This document shows, in pieces, positions 7,457 to 15,171 of a DNA stretch of 64,000 nucleotides (within the stretch, counting starts at the first letter, position 1; every line of letters begins with the position of its first letter). The DNA is from Aestuariibaculum sp. M13. Lineage in GTDB: Bacteria > Bacteroidota > Bacteroidia > Flavobacteriales > Flavobacteriaceae. The DNA lies in contig NZ_JANIAC010000001.1 of the NCBI RefSeq assembly GCF_024723255.1, positions 387,548-451,547 on the forward strand, read 5' to 3'. A program made the position numbers and the translations under genes. The notes below the pieces were generated by a model. That model was given only the letters and a program-made list of their open reading frames with translations, did not search any database and was not told the origin of the DNA.

Positions 7457-9898
7457 CTAACCTTTAAACCGCTTCTTCAACTTCCCAAACCAACCTGGCT
7501 TCTTAGAACTCTCTCCATGATACCCGTTACCATAAGCACCGTAACCGTAGCCGTACCCATAGCCATATTTAGACTTCTGATCATAGAAATTATACAATAG
7601 ACTGATATTTTTTACTTCACCCTTTTTATACCTATCGTTAATTAATTGAAGCATATCTTTCTTGGTATAATCCTGACGAATCACATAGAGGGTCGCATCC
7701 ACATAAGGCGTTAATTCCAGAGCATCAGACACCAGTCCTACCGGAGGCGTATCCAGTATAATATAATCGTACTGTGATTTTAAATCGGTAATTAAATCAT
7801 GCATATAATCCCCGATCAATAATTCCGACGGATTTGGAGGCACTGGCCCCGAGGTAATAACATCCAGGTTTTCTATACTGGTGTGCTGGACGATATCCAT
7901 CAAAGTTGCCTGACCAATTAAATAATTAACCGCTCCTGTAGTATTCTCTATTCCAAAGTCATCAAAGATTTTAGGCTTACGTAAGTCTAACCCCACCAGA
8001 ACGGTTTTCTTACCACTTAAAGCAAATACCGAAGCAATATTAATAGAACAAAAGGTTTTTCCTTCACCACTTACAGAAGATGTGAGCATAACGGTTTTAG
8101 ACCCTGATACCTCCTGGCGTTTATAAATAAACTGCAAACTGGTACGAATGGACCTGAAAGCCTCAGCCACAGCAGAATTCGATTTCTTTAATACCACCAG
8201 ATTGCTATCGGCATTACTCCAACCTACGACACCTAAAAGAGGCATCTTGGTTAACGGTTCCAGATCTACAGGATTATGAATTTTTCTATCAAAAAAAGTT
8301 ACAATAAAAGCAACTAGTAAAATTGGGATAAACGCAGCGATTATAGCAAACACATAGCGGATACTTAAATTTGTAACTCGCGGCCCCTGCCCAATGTCTT
8401 TAGCTGGCTCTATAATAATAATATCGGAAATATTAGAGGCTTTTACGAGGTCAGCTTCTCCTCGTTTGGCTAAATATAAATTATAGGTATTCTGACTTAG
8501 CAAATACTCACGCTCAATTCCCTGTAGTTTTTGTTGGTTTTCAGGCATGACTGAAAACTCTCGCTCTAAATTGGCGATGTTTCTGTTTATGGTTTGAATC
8601 TGAAATCTAATATTCGCCTTATTGGACGATACACTCTCATAAATCACCTGCTTAAGCCCTTCAATTTGTCTGTTTAAATCATCAAAAACTGCGGCATCAT
8701 TTCGCACCGAATACTCCAGTTTAGACTTTTCTCCCGACAATTGGATGATTTGAGAAATAGCCTTAGTAATATTCCCATCATCAATCCCCTGAACCGCTGG
8801 TGCCGGAAAGTTAGTAAAGTCTTTACTGGTCTCTAAATAGCTCTTTAATAAATCATAATACAACACAGACTCTTCTAAAGTCAGTTTTTGATTCTCATAA
8901 TCTTGTATTTTATTAACAAGCAAATTACTTTCACTACTTATGTCATAAATATTATTTTTTTTCTTAAATGTATTTAGAGAATCTACTTTTTTAGTTAACT
9001 CAGCTTTTACTCGTTCCAGTTGCTTATCAATAAAATTAATGGTATTAATGGCATACTGGTTTTTACGCTGTAATAAATCACGATCCAAAATGGCGATACT
9101 GGCATTAAGATAATCAACTATTTTTGCTTTGTTCCTATAGGTTAAACGAAGGGTTAACAGTGGAGTGCCACCTTCATTAACAACAGAAAAACGGTTAACA
9201 AATTGCGATACTGTGGTATTATAATTGGTATATTCAATATAAAACTCCTTCCCGGACAAGTTAAGGGACTTCTCATTTTTAACAATGCGCCCTTTAAGGA
9301 CATCAAGATTGATATAATCATTAAAAGAATAGGTTTGTTCTAATTGACTATTAACAACAGAAATAGTCTTAATATCTTTTGTTTTAAAGTTCTGAACTGC
9401 AACAGACTTAACTTCACCAAAATCGTAAGACAAGGTAAATTGCTCATCATCAATAAAAGTAATTTTAATAGGATGACCAATAACCTGAAACGCATCAGAA
9501 TCTCCTTCTAAAATAAAAGGCACAGCCTTATAAATATCAGTCATATGAAATCGCCCCTGTTGTAAATAACTCAGACACAAATCCAGACTATCCACCACCT
9601 TTTCATGATGCTTTCTGGATTTTAGATTGAGTAATACATCCTGTATCTTACCGGAAATACCTCCATAATTAAAAATTAAGCTCGTATTGGAAGTAAATAA
9701 TGGATTTTTATCATCCTGAACAGATATAGAGGCACCTAAAGTATACGGAAACTCCTTCCTTATATTTTGTTGATATACCACATAAAGCCCGACAATTAAT
9801 GCCAGTAATAACCACTTCCAGTAACTTAAAGCCCGTAATAAAAAAGCCTTAAAATCGAAATTCAAAGTATACTGTGGGGATGTATAATCGTCTTCCAT
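7457..9898 (-). CDS. Polysaccharide co-polymerase / BY-type tyrosine kinase (Wzc-like)
   Basis: This 813-residue inner-membrane protein has an N-terminal Wzz-type chain-length domain. A membrane segment lies near residues 23-42, long coiled-coil stretches fill the periplasmic part, and a second membrane segment near 525-545 (FAIIAAFIPILLVAFIVTFF) is followed by a cytoplasmic BY-kinase. The kinase has Walker A SSVSGEGKTF (from 607), Walker A' VGLDLRKP and Walker B YIILDTPP. A tyrosine-rich tail with YGYG repeats at about 775-793 is the expected autophosphorylation cluster. With the Wza-like protein encoded immediately upstream it should control chain length and export of a capsule or exopolysaccharide. 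The presence of both this system and an ABC exporter in one locus is notable. Confidence 0.93.
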   Translation of the reverse strand: MEDDYTSPQYTLNFDFKAFLLRALSYWKWLLLALIVGLYVVYQQNIRKEFPYTLGASISVQDDKNPLFTSNTSLIFNYGGISGKIQDVLLNLKSRKHHEKVVDSLDLCLSYLQQGRFHMTDIYKAVPFILEGDSDAFQVIGHPIKITFIDDEQFTLSYDFGEVKSVAVQNFKTKDIKTISVVNSQLEQTYSFNDYINLDVLKGRIVKNEKSLNLSGKEFYIEYTNYNTTVSQFVNRFSVVNEGGTPLLTLRLTYRNKAKIVDYLNASIAILDRDLLQRKNQYAINTINFIDKQLERVKAELTKKVDSLNTFKKKNNIYDISSESNLLVNKIQDYENQKLTLEESVLYYDLLKSYLETSKDFTNFPAPAVQGIDDGNITKAISQIIQLSGEKSKLEYSVRNDAAVFDDLNRQIEGLKQVIYESVSSNKANIRFQIQTINRNIANLEREFSVMPENQQKLQGIEREYLLSQNTYNLYLAKRGEADLVKASNISDIIIIEPAKDIGQGPRVTNLSIRYVFAIIAAFIPILLVAFIVTFFDRKIHNPVDLEPLTKMPLLGVVGWSNADSNLVVLKKSNSAVAEAFRSIRTSLQFIYKRQEVSGSKTVMLTSSVSGEGKTFCSINIASVFALSGKKTVLVGLDLRKPKIFDDFGIENTTGAVNYLIGQATLMDIVQHTSIENLDVITSGPVPPNPSELLIGDYMHDLITDLKSQYDYIILDTPPVGLVSDALELTPYVDATLYVIRQDYTKKDMLQLINDRYKKGEVKNISLLYNFYDQKSKYGYGYGYGYGAYGNGYHGESSKKPGWFGKLKKRFKG

Positions 9899-9901
9899 AG
9901 C

Positions 9902-10705
9902 TTATAGACTCTTTATAATAAAATAAGTACTCACCAATACTGAAAACACACTTACAATAGTTGTTAGATTTTGTACGGCTGTTTGACCGCCTCCTAAAGC
10001 CTTACGTTTTAAAGGCTTCACCAGAATCATGTCGTTTGGTTGAATATAATAGAACTCCGACTTCATCGCGTTGATATCAGTTAAATCAATATGATGAATC
10101 TTTTGTCCTTGCGGATACTGCCTAATAATCATCACATCCTTCCGGTCCCCTGTTAGCTTAATGTCACCTGCATTGGCAATCGCCTCAAGTATATTCACCC
10201 GGTCTCTGTAAATAACACGCGTTCCGGCATTTATTTCCCCCAAGGTGGTATATTTTAATCCAGCTAACTTAACAGTTACAAAAATCTGAGCAGTTTCCTT
10301 GAAATATTGCGCTAAAAGCTCCTTTTTTACCATAGCTTCAATTTCCTCTACGGTATACCCCAATACATTTAACTCCCCAAGTATGGGAAACTCGATATTT
10401 CCATGTAAATCTACTGTAAACCCAGAAAAGTAAAGCCCCTGTTCAGCCCCTCTTCCTGAATTGTTTGAAGAAGACGTTGTGGGGTTAAAAATCTCTACTA
10501 GCTCTTTATCTAAGGCCTTCACATCAATACTTAATATATCATTAACCTGAATGCGGTAAGGTTTCGACAAGGCTTGAATTTGAAGCGAATCGCTTGCCGT
10601 CACATTCCCTTTATCCTGTAAATACACCACATCCTTATTGGTAATACATGAGCTGCACAATACAGTCATAACAAGGCAGAAGATACCGAACAATTGTTTT
10701 ATCAT
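9902..10705 (-). CDS. Outer-membrane polysaccharide export lipoprotein (Wza-like)
   Basis: The chosen start gives a 267-residue protein beginning MIKQLFGIFCLVMTVLCSSC, a lipoprotein signal with the lipobox cysteine at residue 20. The open frame extends 30 codons upstream, but that extension would hide the signal and overlap a -7-like element (10725-10732), so I prefer the inner start. The mature part holds a polysaccharide export (BexD/Wza) domain with the segment YRIQVNDILSIDVKALD and a SLBB-type region (LGYTVEEIEAMVKKELL). The C-terminus carries a hydrophobic helix near 245-265. It probably forms the outer-membrane pore for the product of the Wzc-like partner, whose gene starts 3 bases downstream. 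Confidence 0.9.
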   Translation of the reverse strand: MIKQLFGIFCLVMTVLCSSCITNKDVVYLQDKGNVTASDSLQIQALSKPYRIQVNDILSIDVKALDKELVEIFNPTTSSSNNSGRGAEQGLYFSGFTVDLHGNIEFPILGELNVLGYTVEEIEAMVKKELLAQYFKETAQIFVTVKLAGLKYTTLGEINAGTRVIYRDRVNILEAIANAGDIKLTGDRKDVMIIRQYPQGQKIHHIDLTDINAMKSEFYYIQPNDMILVKPLKRKALGGGQTAVQNLTTIVSVFSVLVSTYFIIKSL

Positions 10706-10724
10706 ATGGAGCTTAGCTTTATCA

Positions 10725-10732
10725 CAAATATA
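10725..10732 (-). promoter_or_regulatory. Putative -7 element for the wza-wzc genes
   Basis: On the minus strand this reads TATATTTG, an exact match to the Bacteroidota -7 consensus TAnnTTTG. It lies 20 bases upstream of the preferred wza start. No good TTG is seen at the -33 position, so confidence is moderate. A plus-strand TATTTTTG at 10766-10773 could serve the divergent uup gene. Confidence 0.45.
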
Positions 10733-10808
10733 ACTTTTAAGAGGGAAGTATAAAATATATACCCGTATTTTTGGTTTTTTATACGTTATTTGCAAAAAAT
10801 TATAACTT

Positions 10809-12671
10809 TTGAATTACTTAACTGTCGAAAATATATCGAAATCCTACGGCGAACTTTCACTGTTCCAGGACATTTCATTTAGCATCCACAAAGACCAGAA
10901 AATAGCCTTTGTTGCTAAAAACGGAACGGGAAAAACCTCCATTTTACGTATCATTTCCGGTGAAGACACCCCGGACTCTGGTCAGGTGATTTACCGAAAA
11001 GATATTACGGTGTCCTTCTTATCTCAGGATCCGCATTTTAACCCGGACCTTACTGTAGAAGAAACCATATTTGCCAGCGATAACGATATTTTAAAAGTTA
11101 TAGGGAATTACGAAAAGGCACTGGAAAATCCAGAAGATGCCGATGCTTACCAGAAAGCCTTCGAGCAAATGGAACTGCATCAGGCCTGGGACTTCGAAAC
11201 CCAGTACAAGCAGATTCTTTTTAAATTGAAGCTGGACAACTTACATCAGAAAGTGGGTTCGCTTTCCGGAGGTCAAAAAAAACGTCTGGCGCTGGCCAAT
11301 GCCCTGATCAACAAACCGGATTTATTGATTCTCGATGAGCCTACCAACCATCTGGATCTGGAAATGATTGAGTGGCTGGAAGCCTTCTTTGCCAAGGAAA
11401 ATATTACCCTGTTTATGGTAACGCACGACCGCTACTTTTTAGAGCGGGTATGTAACGAAATTATCGAACTGGATGAGGGGCAATTATACAGTTATAAAGG
11501 AAATTATTCCTATTACTTAGAGAAGCGTGAAGCCCGTATTGAACAATTCGAAACTGAAACCGGTAAAGCCAAACAACTTTTTAAAAAGGAACTGGAGTGG
11601 ATGCGTCGCCAACCAAAAGCACGTACCACCAAATCGAAATCGCGCATCGACGATTTTAGCGATATCAAGCACCGGGCACATCAACGTCGTAAAGACCACC
11701 AGGTGCAACTGGAATTGAATATGGAACGTCTGGGCAGTAAGATTCTGGAGTTCCACAAAGTCTCGAAAGCCTTTAAGGAGAAAATCATTTTAGATAAGTT
11801 CGACTATACGTTCCAAAAAGGAGAACGTGTTGGGATTATTGGTAAAAACGGAACCGGAAAAACGTCCTTCCTGAACATTCTTACCCAAACTGCAGAGCCC
11901 GATGGAGGAAAAGTGATTTTAGGTGAAACCGTGAAGTTTGGTTACTACACCCAGAATGGTATTGAAATAAAACCTGAGCAAAAAGTTATTGATGTCATCC
12001 GCGAGTTTGGCGATTACATCCCTTTAAAAAAAGGAAGACAAATTAGTGCGCAACAACTTCTGGAACGTTTTTTATTCAGCAGAAAAAAACAATACGACTT
12101 TGTTGAGAAACTAAGTGGCGGGGAACGTAAACGTTTATATTTATGTACCGTTCTTATTCAGAATCCTAACTTTTTAATTCTCGATGAGCCTACCAACGAT
12201 TTAGATATCGTAACCCTTAATGTACTGGAAAGCTTCCTAATGGACTTCCCGGGTTGTATTATCGTGGTGTCTCACGACCGTTACTTTATGGACAAGGTTG
12301 TAGACCACCTTTTAGTCTTTAAGGGTGACGGTGAGATTGAAGATTTCCCTGGAAACTACACCGATTACCGTGTGTATGAAGACAGTCAGCCTGCCGAGCC
12401 AACGGTTACCGAAGACAAAAAGGAAAAGAAATCCTGGAAGCAGAATGAAGCGAATAAGCTGAGTTATAATGAAGAAAAGGAGCTTAAAAACATTGAAAGT
12501 AAACTGAATTCCTTAGCTTACGATAAAAAAGAAATGGAAGCTAAATTCAATAATCCGGATTTAACTCAAGATGAAATTAATGAGCTGTCTTTAAAACTTC
12601 AGGATATTATTGATGCCATTGAAGCCAAAGAAGAACGCTGGTTTGAGTTATCGTCTAAACTGGAAGAGTAG
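10809..12671 (+). CDS. uup: ABC-F family ATPase (Uup-like)
   Basis: This 620-residue soluble protein has two ABC domains and no membrane segments, as in the ABC-F family that acts on ribosomes or DNA structures. The first Walker A is AKNGTGKTS (36-44) with signature SLSGGQKKRLALA. The second is GKNGTGKTS with signature KLSGGERKRLYLC, and both Walker B motifs read ILDEPTN. A charged linker of about 80 residues separates the domains, and a C-terminal coiled coil (about 545-620) points to Uup rather than EttA. The first codon is TTG at 10809, and no nearby ATG fits the domain start. It is divergent from wza and probably unrelated to polysaccharide export. Confidence 0.92.
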   Translation: MNYLTVENISKSYGELSLFQDISFSIHKDQKIAFVAKNGTGKTSILRIISGEDTPDSGQVIYRKDITVSFLSQDPHFNPDLTVEETIFASDNDILKVIGNYEKALENPEDADAYQKAFEQMELHQAWDFETQYKQILFKLKLDNLHQKVGSLSGGQKKRLALANALINKPDLLILDEPTNHLDLEMIEWLEAFFAKENITLFMVTHDRYFLERVCNEIIELDEGQLYSYKGNYSYYLEKREARIEQFETETGKAKQLFKKELEWMRRQPKARTTKSKSRIDDFSDIKHRAHQRRKDHQVQLELNMERLGSKILEFHKVSKAFKEKIILDKFDYTFQKGERVGIIGKNGTGKTSFLNILTQTAEPDGGKVILGETVKFGYYTQNGIEIKPEQKVIDVIREFGDYIPLKKGRQISAQQLLERFLFSRKKQYDFVEKLSGGERKRLYLCTVLIQNPNFLILDEPTNDLDIVTLNVLESFLMDFPGCIIVVSHDRYFMDKVVDHLLVFKGDGEIEDFPGNYTDYRVYEDSQPAEPTVTEDKKEKKSWKQNEANKLSYNEEKELKNIESKLNSLAYDKKEMEAKFNNPDLTQDEINELSLKLQDIIDAIEAKEERWFELSSKLEE

Positions 12672-12687
12672 TGTGATCTAGTAAAAT

Positions 12688-12712
12688 TGTCAGGGTGATC
12701 GCAGTCGAACCC
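12688..12712 (+). repeat. REP-like repeat, left copy flanking the GIY-YIG gene
   Basis: This copy, which opens TGTCAGGGTGATCGCAG, shares its tail with the other hairpin repeats in the window. From GTCA onward it is 18 of 22 bases identical, in inverted orientation, to the copy at 13095-13116. The two copies bracket the GIY-YIG pseudogene. Confidence 0.65.
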
Positions 12713-12775
12713 AATTTAAAAAAAATATTAAGATTAATTTTATACGTTTGTGTAGATCATTAAACTTCACCCGTT

Positions 12776-13084
12776 ATGAAATGTTTCTTTGTCTATATTC
12801 TTAAATGTAGTGACGATACATACTATACAGGAATAACTAATAATTTAGAAAAAAGATTTTCTGAACATCAATCGGGTCTCAAAAAAAATGCCTACACGTA
12901 TAATAGAAGGCCAATATCTTTAGAATTCCAACAAAATTTCAATCACCCCGAACAGGCGATTGCTTTTGAAAAGAAAATAAAAAAGTAGAGCAGAGCAAAA
13001 AAAGAAGCTTTAATTAATGGTGACTATAATATGCTGCAAATTCTATCGGAATGTAGAAATGCTACTCACCATAAATACAAATAA
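12776..13084 (+). pseudogene. GIY-YIG nuclease, interrupted by an in-frame TAG
   Basis: The frame begins MKCFFVYILKCSDDTYYTGIT, with the GIY-YIG signature present as VYI and YTG, and continues with NLEKRFSEHQSG to FEKKIKK. It then meets TAG at 12986-12988. The same frame continues without further stops for 31 codons (SRAKKEALINGDYNML, then a tail ending CRNATHHKYK) to TAA at 13084. In this small UPF0213-like family that position normally holds tryptophan in a KxWSRxKKxALI motif, so TAG most simply comes from TGG by one change. The full frame of 102 residues matches the family's usual 80 to 100. A TACGTTTG -7 element is at 12743-12750. It is either a fresh pseudogene or a truncated but active nuclease core. 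Inverted repeats flank it. Confidence 0.85.
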
Positions 13085-13093
13085 AACAAAAAA

Positions 13094-13118
13094 GCTTCGA
13101 CTGCGCTCAGCTTGACCG
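13094..13118 (-). repeat. REP-like repeat, right copy flanking the GIY-YIG gene
   Basis: On the minus strand this reads GTCAAGCTGAGCGCAGTCGA, an inverted partner of the copy at 12689-12710. It starts 9 bases after the ancestral stop codon of the GIY-YIG frame. Confidence 0.65.
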
Positions 13119-13174
13119 TAAAATTTCACTTAACTGATTTCTGAATCGTCTATTTTGAATAAGTATCATACCTT

Positions 13175-13939
13175 ATGAAATACCAAGTTTCACAATACCT
13201 GAAATTCTTAATCCGCTCCAGCAATCAACATGGAGTGCACTCCCCTTTTGTATACAATTTAGTTACTAAATGCTTTTACGACCGTAAAACCTACCCGGCA
13301 TACAAGGCTATTACAGCTTACAAAAAAGCATTAACGAACAACAAAGAAATCATCACCATCACAGATTTAGGAGCTGGTTCCCTTACTAGCAATCAAAATA
13401 CCAGGCCCATTCGGTCGATTGCCAAACATGCCGGAACCTCATTAAAGCGTGCTAAATTATTATACCGCTTAGTGAATTATCTGGAATGCCAGCTGGTATT
13501 AGAATTAGGAACCTCTTTAGGTATAGGAACTCATGCCATGGCATTAGGCAAAAACTCAAAGATTTCGACCGTTGAAGGTTGCCCGAATATTTATAATTTC
13601 ACTAAGGAAAACCTGAAAAGTTTAACGAATACCACACTAATACATTCCGACTTTAGTTCGGCTATTGAAAACCTAAAATCAAATGCCTACGATCTGGTGT
13701 TCTTTGATGGTCATCACACAAAACAGGCGACTTTAGCTTATTTTGAAGCTTTATTAAACAGTACACATAACGACTCGGTGTTTATTTTTGACGACATTTA
13801 CTGGTCTGAAGACATGACTGAAGCCTGGGAAACCATTAAACAGCATCCTAAAGTAAAAGTGACTATCGACACCTTTTACTGGGGATTGGTATTCTTTAGA
13901 AAAGAACAGGAAAAGGAACATTTTACTATTCGTCTGTAG
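13175..13939 (+). CDS. Class I SAM-dependent O-methyltransferase-like protein
   Basis: This 254-residue protein has a Rossmann-type methyltransferase core. Motif I reads LVLELGTSLGIGTHAMALG (about 108-126), an acidic residue follows at ISTVEG, and motif IV-like YDLVFFDGHH lies near residue 175. The pattern of a C-terminal IFDDIYWSEDMTEAW is close to the O-methyltransferase_24 type found widely in Flavobacteriaceae. The N-terminal YLKFLIRSSNQHGVHSPFVY is typical of that group. The substrate is unknown. The gene stands alone, 57 bases past the right REP-like repeat, and precedes the cobalamin adenosyltransferase gene by 90 bases. Confidence 0.8.
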   Translation: MKYQVSQYLKFLIRSSNQHGVHSPFVYNLVTKCFYDRKTYPAYKAITAYKKALTNNKEIITITDLGAGSLTSNQNTRPIRSIAKHAGTSLKRAKLLYRLVNYLECQLVLELGTSLGIGTHAMALGKNSKISTVEGCPNIYNFTKENLKSLTNTTLIHSDFSSAIENLKSNAYDLVFFDGHHTKQATLAYFEALLNSTHNDSVFIFDDIYWSEDMTEAWETIKQHPKVKVTIDTFYWGLVFFRKEQEKEHFTIRL

Positions 13940-14029
13940 CGCGCAATCTCAAAATTTCGCACGAATTCTTTTTAAGGTTTAATTTATTACTTATAACTTC
14001 GTAATATGCTTTAAAGCTTAAATAAACTT

Positions 14030-14605
14030 ATGAAAATTTACACCAAAACCGGAGATAAAGGCTCTACTGCACTGTTTGGAGGTACTCGCGTACCTAAACA
14101 CCATATAAGAATTGAAAGCTACGGCACTGTCGATGAATTAAATTCACATCTTGGTCTCATCAGAGACCAGAATATTAATGCAGATTATAAAGAAACCTTA
14201 ATTCATATTCAGGACCGCTTATTTACCGTTGGCGCTATTATGGCTACCGACCCAGAGAAGGTGGTGCTAAAAAATGGTAAAGAGCGTTTAAATATTCCTA
14301 AGATCTCTGAAGAAAACATCACGCGTTTGGAACATGAAATGGATACTATGGATGCCGCTTTACCTCCTATGACACACTTTGTACTTCCAGGCGGTCACCA
14401 AACCGTGTCATTCTGTCACATAGCACGCTGTGTATGCCGTAGAGCCGAGCGTTTAGCGACTGCCCTTAATGACATCGAACCCGTTGACACGAACTGTTTA
14501 ATCTACTTAAACCGCCTATCTGACTATCTTTTTGTGTTGGCACGGAAGTTGTCCTACGACCTGCAAGCCTATGAAATTAAATGGATTCCCGAAAAACAAT
14601 CCTAA
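14030..14605 (+). CDS. ATP:cob(I)alamin adenosyltransferase, PduO type
   Basis: This 191-residue enzyme moves the adenosyl group of ATP to cob(I)alamin to make coenzyme B12. The N-terminal KIYTKTGDKGSTALFGG is the ATP-binding signature of the PduO class, followed by the helical trimer fold with YGTVDELNSHLG and, later, the arginine-rich active-site stretch CHIARCVCRRAERL. YLNRLSDYLFVLAR near the end is also conserved. Length is as expected for the single-domain form. It stands alone with no B12 synthesis genes in the window, so it probably serves salvage of corrinoids for enzymes such as methylmalonyl-CoA mutase, which is inference. Confidence 0.95.
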   Translation: MKIYTKTGDKGSTALFGGTRVPKHHIRIESYGTVDELNSHLGLIRDQNINADYKETLIHIQDRLFTVGAIMATDPEKVVLKNGKERLNIPKISEENITRLEHEMDTMDAALPPMTHFVLPGGHQTVSFCHIARCVCRRAERLATALNDIEPVDTNCLIYLNRLSDYLFVLARKLSYDLQAYEIKWIPEKQS

Positions 14606-14730
14606 ATATTTTCAATAAGCGAAAAGAAAAATCAAATTATTAATTTTTAGTAACGCAACTATTAATTTCTAAGTTTTTCCTGTAAAAAAATACGTTCTTT
14701 TAAATTACCGTTAAATAAATGATTTTTTTC

Positions 14731-14760
14731 TTGCATGTTTAACTCAAAAATTTATTTTTG
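14731..14760 (+). promoter_or_regulatory. Bacteroidota-type promoter for the DUF2795 gene
   Basis: TTG at 14731-14733 and TATTTTTG at 14753-14760 are separated by exactly 19 bases, the textbook spacing for the Bacteroidota primary sigma factor. The start codon follows 23 bases after the -7 box, giving a short leader. Confidence 0.85.
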
Positions 14761-14783
14761 CACAAAATTAAAACACATTTAAC

Positions 14784-15005
14784 ATGTATTGGACTTTAGA
14801 ATTAGCAAATTATTTGAGCGATGCTCCTTGGCCAGCAACAAAAGATGAGTTGATCGATTATGCTATTAGAACTGGTGCACCTTTAGAAGTTGTTGAGAAT
14901 TTGCAGTCTATTGAAGACGAAGGAGACGCTTACGATTCGATAGAGGAAATTTGGTCAGACTATCCCTCAGATGAAGATTACCTCTGGAACGAGGACGAAT
15001 ATTAA
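14784..15005 (+). CDS. Small acidic DUF2795 domain protein
   Basis: This 73-residue protein is very acidic, ending in a run of Asp and Glu (SDEDYLWNEDEY). The sequence LANYLSDAPWPATKDELIDYAIRTG is the conserved core of DUF2795, where residues WPAxKxELIxYA recur in many phyla. The function of the family is unknown. The gene has its own consensus promoter and terminator, so it is monocistronic. It precedes secA, which has a separate -7 element. The strong promoter and short leader suggest good expression. Confidence 0.9.
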   Translation: MYWTLELANYLSDAPWPATKDELIDYAIRTGAPLEVVENLQSIEDEGDAYDSIEEIWSDYPSDEDYLWNEDEY

Positions 15006-15026
15006 TATAAAGTATAAGGAAAAGTT

Positions 15027-15054
15027 AAAAAGTCTCGATTCGAGGCTTTTTTTT
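15027..15054 (+). terminator. Intrinsic terminator after the DUF2795 gene
   Basis: An 8-bp stem (AAGTCTCG with CGAGGCTT, one G-U pair, ATT in the loop) is followed by a run of eight T. Confidence 0.85.
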
Positions 15055-15088
15055 GTTCCTAACCTTTATAAAAACACATTACAAACTG

Positions 15089-15096
15089 TATCTTTG
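15089..15096 (+). promoter_or_regulatory. Putative -7 element of secA
   Basis: TATCTTTG matches TAnnTTTG exactly. No clear TTG lies 19 bases upstream. The resulting leader of about 70 bases contains a small CCAGG/CCTGG hairpin near 15136-15152. Confidence 0.5.
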
Positions 15097-15171
15097 AAGC
15101 AATTCACTAAATACAGTTAACTAACTGAAACACCTCCAGGCAAGCCCTGGAATTAAATAACATATAAACAC

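Noticed and set aside
12776-13118. Insertion sequence or complete transposon
   Set aside because: No transposase and no target duplication was seen. A REP-associated origin is a better explanation.
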